Shown here: in pieces, positions 7,137 through 9,704 of the stretch
Layout of the letters: every line of letters begins with the position of its first letter
Numbering within the stretch: position 1 is the first letter of the stretch
Origin: an uncultured Collinsella sp.
GTDB taxonomy: Bacteria; Actinomycetota; Coriobacteriia; Coriobacteriales; Coriobacteriaceae
Length of the DNA stretch: 9,704 bases
NCBI GenBank assembly: GCA_905197385.1
Contig: CAJJYO010000042.1
Span: forward strand, 1-9,704
Direction of reading: 5' to 3'
Notes under the pieces: model-generated
The model's database searches: none
What the model was told of the DNA's origin: nothing
The model's input: only the letters and a program-made list of their open reading frames with translations
Program-made: the position numbers and the translations under genes

Positions 7137-8483
7137 CTACTCGAAGCTCAGCTGCTCCAGGCGATCGAAGACCGTGTCGATACGGGTGAGGAAGTCCCAC
7201 GGATCAAAGATCTCGTCGAGTTTCTCCTGGCTGACGGTGCAGCGCGGATCGGCCTCGAGACGCTCCTTAAAGGTAGGGCCGGAGACACAATCCTGTACCT
7301 CGTGCCAGGTTGCCATGGCGTTCTCCTGCACAATGGCGTACGCGTCCTCGCGGGTGATGCCCGTGTCGACGAGGGCGAGCAGGACCTTGGAGGAGAAGAT
7401 GAGGCCGCGTGTCTTGTTGAGGTTGGCCATCATGCGAGCGGGATACAGCTGCAGGCCGTCGATAACGCGGATGAGGCACTGGAACATGTGGTCGAGGGCG
7501 ATGAAGCTATCGGCCTGGGCGACGCGCTCGGCAGAGGAGTGCGAAATGTCACGCTCGTGCCACAGGGCGACGTTATCGAAGGCAACCTGGGCGTTGGACT
7601 TCACGACGCGCGACAGACCGCAGACTTTCTCCATGGTGATGGGGTTGCGCTTGTGCGGCATGGCTGAGCTGCCCTTTTGGCCCTTACGGAACGGCTCCTC
7701 GGCCTCGAGCGTATCGGTCTTCTGTAGATTGCGAACCTCGGTAGCGATGCGCTCACAGGTGGCCGCTGTAGTGGCAAGCACGCCGGCAAGGTAGGCGTGG
7801 TGATCGCGGCTGATGACCTGCGTGGACAGGGGATCGTGGACCAGGCCCAGGTGCTCGCAGACGTACTCCTCGACGAACGGCTCGATGGAGCTGTACGTGC
7901 CGACAGCGCCCGAGATAGCACCGAAGGCAACATTCTTGCGGGCGTCCTCAAGACGATCCAGATCGCGCTTGAGCTCCCAGGCCCAAGAGCCAAACTTCAT
8001 GCCGAAGGTCATCGGCTCGGCATGGATGCCATGAGTACGGCCGGCGCAGAGCGTGTTGCGCTCCTCAAAGGCGCGACGCTTGCAGATCTCGCCGAGTTTT
8101 TTGACGTCCTCGATGATCAGGTCGCAGGCCTGGGTGAGCTGGTAGCACAGGGCCGTGTCGCCCAGATCGGAGCTGGTCATGCCATAGTGAACCCAGCGGC
8201 TGGGCTTGGGGTCGCCCTCGGGAACATCGGCATCGATGTACTCCTTCATGTTGGTCAGGAAGGCAATGACGTCGTGGCGCGTGACTTCCTCGATCTCATC
8301 GACCTTCGCCTTCTCAAAGTTGGCATGGTCGCGGATCCACTGGGCCTCGTCTTTGGAAATACCGATCTTGCCGAGCTCCGCCTGGGCCTCGCAGGCCAAG
8401 ACCTCGATCTCCTGCCAAATGGCGTACTTGTTCTCGAGGGAGAAAATGTGTCCCATCTCCGGGCGGGTATAGCGATCGATCAT
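7137..8483 (-). CDS. purB: Adenylosuccinate lyase
   Basis: Cleaves SAICAR to AICAR and adenylosuccinate to AMP, releasing fumarate in both reactions; cytoplasmic homotetramer of the fumarase/aspartase superfamily. Counted from the ATG at 8483 (448 aa): His70 in VTRHD, the HYGMTSSDLGDT segment (99-110), GRTHGIHAEP with probable general acid His151, and the superfamily signature GSSAMPHKRNP (271-281) on the flexible loop that carries the catalytic serine. Length fits the family. The open frame extends to 8549, but AGGGAG at 8489-8494 lies 5 bases before the ATG at 8483, and homologues begin MIDRYTRPEM-like. A TACAAT at 8528-8533 inside the extended frame could be a -10 element, though I find no good -35. 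It acts on the PurC product but is transcribed alone here. Confidence 0.97.
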   Translation of the reverse strand: MIDRYTRPEMGHIFSLENKYAIWQEIEVLACEAQAELGKIGISKDEAQWIRDHANFEKAKVDEIEEVTRHDVIAFLTNMKEYIDADVPEGDPKPSRWVHYGMTSSDLGDTALCYQLTQACDLIIEDVKKLGEICKRRAFEERNTLCAGRTHGIHAEPMTFGMKFGSWAWELKRDLDRLEDARKNVAFGAISGAVGTYSSIEPFVEEYVCEHLGLVHDPLSTQVISRDHHAYLAGVLATTAATCERIATEVRNLQKTDTLEAEEPFRKGQKGSSAMPHKRNPITMEKVCGLSRVVKSNAQVAFDNVALWHERDISHSSAERVAQADSFIALDHMFQCLIRVIDGLQLYPARMMANLNKTRGLIFSSKVLLALVDTGITREDAYAIVQENAMATWHEVQDCVSGPTFKERLEADPRCTVSQEKLDEIFDPWDFLTRIDTVFDRLEQLSFE

Positions 8484-8488
8484 TGCGG

Positions 8489-8494
8489 CTCCCT
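8489..8494 (-). promoter_or_regulatory. Shine-Dalgarno fixing the purB start
   Basis: AGGGAG on the minus strand, 5 bases before the ATG at 8483. The upstream extension to 8549 has no such site. Confidence 0.65.
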
Positions 8495-8586
8495 TTTGGT
8501 TATTGGCACGTTGGTCGTAACCCATCCATTGTACCGTGCGCAGGTGCAAGTATGGGCAGCAGGCATTAACCTAACATTTTGGAATT

Positions 8587-8644
8587 GGAGCGAGCAACGG
8601 GACGTCTGCGCATTTGCTTCGCAAATCCGCGCCGGCTTCAGGCG
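8587..8644 (-). repeat. 58-base direct repeat, copy 1
   Basis: Matches copy 2 (8718-8775) at 53 of 58 positions; all five differences are transitions. Its first 17 bases correspond, with one change, to the plus-strand image of the tRNA-Gly 3' end (GGAGCGGGCAACGGGAC). The middle holds an ATTTGC-TTC-GCAAAT hairpin (8612-8626). The orientation given is that of the tRNA gene. Confidence 0.85.
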
Positions 8645-8667
8645 AGCCCCTCAGCCTCACGAAGCCG
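8633..8667. repeat. Hairpin at the end of repeat copy 1
   Basis: CGGCTTC (8633-8639) pairs with GAAGCCG (8661-8667), and inside it AGGC (8640-8643) pairs with GCCT (8654-8657). It starts within the repeat and runs into the unique spacer. Confidence 0.5.
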
Positions 8668-8717
8668 CGGGGGAAGACTTTGTTGAATTGGCCGTCCCCA
8701 TGTCTCCCGCACTCGAT

Positions 8718-8775
8718 GGAGCGGGCAACGGGACATCCGCGTATTTGCTTCGCAAATCCGCACCGGCTTCAGGCG
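8718..8775 (-). repeat. 58-base direct repeat, copy 2
   Basis: Second copy of the unit at 8587-8644. With two bases on its left it shares a perfect 19-base match (8716-8734) with 8907-8925, which covers the tRNA-Gly 3' CCA, discriminator, 3' acceptor strand and start of the T arm. After that point it leaves the tRNA sequence and continues into the ATTTGC-TTC-GCAAAT hairpin (8743-8757) shared with copy 1. Confidence 0.85.
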
Positions 8776-8788
8776 CCTGTCGGCGCCT
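8771..8788. repeat. GC-rich hairpin after repeat copy 2
   Basis: AGGCGCC pairs with GGCGCCT around a TGTC loop; flanking GGC (8765-8767) and GCC (8791-8793) could extend it. It starts at the same repeat base as the hairpin after copy 1 but is completed by a different sequence. Confidence 0.5.
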
Positions 8789-8802
8789 TCGCCTGCTCGC
8801 TA

Positions 8803-8819
8803 CAAACGCTTCGCGTTTG
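8803..8819. repeat. GCTTCGC-core hairpin
   Basis: CAAACGC pairs with GCGTTTG around TTC. It has the same GCTTCGC core as the hairpins inside the two direct repeats, which suggests one family of small palindromes. Confidence 0.5.
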
Positions 8820-8837
8820 CTTTACGCTCGCACCCTG

Positions 8838-8854
8838 TCGGGTTCGAGTCCCGG
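8838..8854 (+). other. tRNA T-arm-like fragment
   Basis: The plus strand reads a T stem and loop, GGGTTCGAGTCCCG at 8840-8853, identical over 14 bases to the T arm of tRNA-Gly at 8920-8933 but in inverted orientation. No acceptor, D or anticodon arms fit around it, so it is not a working tRNA. It is most simply a degenerate fragment. Confidence 0.45.
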
Positions 8855-8864
8855 CACTTTATTG

Positions 8865-8897
8865 AAAAAGGCACGGTAATGAAACGTTACCGTGCCT
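8865..8897 (-). terminator. Rho-independent terminator of tRNA-Gly
   Basis: The minus strand forms a perfect 11-bp stem, AGGCACGGTAA with TTACCGTGCCT, around a CGTTTCA loop, followed directly by TTTT. It begins 10 bases after the encoded CCA of tRNA-Gly, the expected place. This means the repeats further left are not normally in the tRNA transcript. Confidence 0.88.
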
Positions 8898-8907
8898 GAA
8901 ATTCGAA

Positions 8908-8982
8908 TGGAGCGGGCAACGGGACTCGAACCCGCGAGTGTCAGCTTGGGAAGCTGATGCCTTACCGCTTGGCGATGCCCGC
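8908..8982 (-). tRNA. tRNA-Gly (anticodon CCC)
   Basis: The minus strand folds into a cloverleaf of 72 bases plus an encoded CCA: acceptor GCGGGCA with TGCCCGC and discriminator T, D stem GCC/GGC, anticodon stem TCAGC/GCTGA with loop TTCCCAA giving CCC, and T arm GCGGG-TTCGAGT-CCCGT. It reads the glycine codon GGG. Unlike tRNA-Lys in this window, it encodes its own CCA (8908-8910). The 3' end faces the repeat region. Confidence 0.96.
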
Positions 8983-8995
8983 TTGTGTGTTGGCT

Positions 8996-9025
8996 AGTAT
9001 AACGCGGTTGTCTTGTTCGATACAA
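8996..9025 (-). promoter_or_regulatory. Promoter of tRNA-Gly
   Basis: TATACT (8996-9001) and TTGTAT (9020-9025) on the minus strand are separated by 18 bases. The -10 ends 13 bases before the tRNA 5' end, leaving a short leader. This is the best promoter match in the window. Confidence 0.7.
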
Positions 9026-9234
9026 GGGTGGCGATGCTTGTTTTAGCTGTGGAGATTCGTTTGAAAATCGCGTCAATTGTGGAGATGAGGACCTTTGGCC
9101 TCCTGTTCTCCCTATCTTCTACCTGCACTTTTGCTTGATTGTTGTATTTGAGCTCAATTTGTCAGGAATTGGGCAAGCTTTTGGTCAGGCTCCGGTACTT
9201 ACCCGCATGAACCTCGGGGGTAGCCTCATCCTAC

Positions 9235-9259
9235 GCGTCGCAGCCTCCCCGTGCGACGC
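9235..9259 (+). promoter_or_regulatory. Structured leader of the adhesin gene
   Basis: GCGTCGCA pairs perfectly with TGCGACGC around a 9-base loop, and an outer CCTCG/CGAGG pair (9212-9216 and 9261-9265) can enclose it, ending 3 bases before the Shine-Dalgarno sequence. It may influence translation or mRNA stability. It does not match a riboswitch class I can name. In the rest of 9026-9234 I see no gene and no convincing promoter. Confidence 0.45.
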
Positions 9260-9268
9260 ACGAGGGAT

Positions 9269-9274
9269 AAGGAG
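9269..9274 (+). promoter_or_regulatory. Shine-Dalgarno of the adhesin gene
   Basis: AAGGAG, 5 bases before the ATG at 9280. It fixes the start of the only plus-strand gene in the window. Confidence 0.75.
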
Positions 9275-9279
9275 CAGCC

Positions 9280-9704
9280 ATGTCCAACGCACCCACGCAC
9301 TCTGTCCACAGCGCAATCGCAACAGGTCCGCTGCTCCTGCTCCTCTTCATGCTTTTCGGCTGCCTGGCACCGGGAGCCGCATTTGCCGTCGATGGCTACG
9401 ACCAGCTCGGCTTCCGCACTATTAGCGATGATTGTGGGCCCTTCTTCATCGGCAAGTATGAAGCTCAAGACACCTCGATTGCCTACTGCATGAACCAGGA
9501 GCGCCCCGGTCCCACCAAACCGGGCGGCCCATGGCTCAACTTTGATCAAGGCTGGGTGTGGCTCGACGACGAGTTCGCGGCAATCGTTTGTCACGGATAT
9601 CCTACCGCCACGTCGTTTGGCGGCTACCATCTTTCACCCGATCGCGCCCGCGCCGCAACCCAGCTTGCCGTATGGATGCTCAACGGCACTACCCCTGTCG
9701 ACGG
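9280..9704 (+). CDS. Secreted thioester-domain (TQXA) surface adhesin, N-terminal part
   Basis: Only the first 141 complete codons are in the window; the frame is open at the right edge. The product has a signal peptide (hydrophobic core about 16-30, likely cleavage after AFA at residue 36) and then the start of a thioester domain of the TQXA type. The paired residues expected to form the internal Cys-Gln thioester are visible: Cys70 in IAYCMN and Gln128 in ATQLAVW, the TQxA motif. Related domains in Gram-positive adhesins such as Streptococcus pyogenes Cpa and SfbI bind host proteins covalently. Repeated stalk domains and a sorting signal such as LPxTG would be expected further right. An LFGC at residues 25-28 slightly resembles a lipobox but is a poor match. 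It is divergent from tRNA-Gly, with a structured leader. Confidence 0.85.
   Translation, partial: MSNAPTHSVHSAIATGPLLLLLFMLFGCLAPGAAFAVDGYDQLGFRTISDDCGPFFIGKYEAQDTSIAYCMNQERPGPTKPGGPWLNFDQGWVWLDDEFAAIVCHGYPTATSFGGYHLSPDRARAATQLAVWMLNGTTPVD

Larger units (their letters stand above)
8495..8864. other. Gene-free region with tRNA-derived repeats and hairpins
   Basis: No credible protein is encoded. The long plus-strand frame across it is antisense to purB and ends in a tRNA-like sequence. The part next to purB (8495-8580) presumably holds its promoter. From 8587 on it consists of two 58-base direct repeats, the 73 bases between them, several hairpins built on GCTTCGC cores, and a tRNA T-arm-like fragment, up to the terminator of tRNA-Gly. 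Confidence 0.7.

Noticed and set aside
8587..8775. CRISPR array from the repeated 58-base units
   Set aside because: Only two copies, too long for CRISPR repeats, imperfect, built partly from a tRNA end, and no cas gene nearby.
8780..8863. A second tRNA on the plus strand ending in the T-arm-like sequence
   Set aside because: No acceptor, D or anticodon stem can be paired around the T arm.
7797..8879. Plus-strand open frame of 360 codons
   Set aside because: Most of it is antisense to purB; the rest runs through the repeats and ends in a tRNA-like sequence, a typical spurious frame.
9083..9098. Small hairpin GAGG...CCTC as a terminator
   Set aside because: Short stem with a bulge, no T-run, and no gene on either strand that it would end.
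9180..9279. Cyclic di-GMP riboswitch upstream of the adhesin
   Set aside because: The leader has hairpins, but the conserved bases of the GEMM aptamer are not present; the idea came from adhesin control in other bacteria.
9280..9704. Lipoprotein reading of the adhesin signal peptide (LFGC at residues 25-28)
   Set aside because: Phenylalanine at -2 is unusual for a lipobox, and an ordinary cleavage site AFA follows shortly after; sortase anchoring is the usual mode for the family.
1..9704. A defence, toxin-antitoxin or phage system
   Set aside because: Every supported gene is metabolic, regulatory, surface or of unknown function; no nuclease, restriction, integrase or toxin motif is visible.

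Overview
The window looks like chromosome from a high-GC actinobacterium of the Coriobacteriia, most like Collinsella. I base this on codon and base composition, the recognisable protein types (PurC, PurB, an AmpS-like peptidase, a TSCPD protein next to a Tat lipoprotein) and my recollection of similar proteins. No search was run, so the genus is an inference. Almost everything is on the minus strand. Only the last gene, cut by the right edge, is on the plus strand.

Layout from left to right: a hairpin that probably ends the tRNA-Lys transcript (1-18); tRNA-Lys(UUU) (37-109); an M29 metallo-aminopeptidase (138-1418); a two-gene unit purC then a small two-helix membrane protein (2971 down to 1508), closed by a good terminator at 1447-1477; a two-component system with OmpR-type regulator then HAMP sensor kinase (5380 down to 3081); a translationally coupled pair of a TSCPD-domain protein and a Tat-exported lipoprotein (7008 down to 5534); purB (8483 to 7137); about 380 bases without a gene, holding two 58-base direct repeats and several hairpins; a strong terminator, tRNA-Gly(CCC) and its promoter (8865-9025); and the N-terminal part of a secreted thioester-domain (TQXA) adhesin starting at 9280 on the plus strand.

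PurC and PurB catalyse consecutive steps of purine synthesis (SAICAR formation and its cleavage to AICAR; PurB also makes AMP). They are separate transcription units here, with the two-component and lipoprotein units between them. Several starts were moved downstream from the longest open frame because a good Shine-Dalgarno sequence points to an inner codon (aminopeptidase 1418, purC 2971, regulator 5380, purB 8483).

Most of the window is ordinary housekeeping sequence. The parts worth a second look are the repeats left of tRNA-Gly, which begin with a copy of the tRNA's own 3' end; the lipoprotein with about 50-residue periodicity coupled to the TSCPD protein; and the thioester adhesin with a structured leader. 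I see no defence system, CRISPR array, insertion sequence or phage gene.
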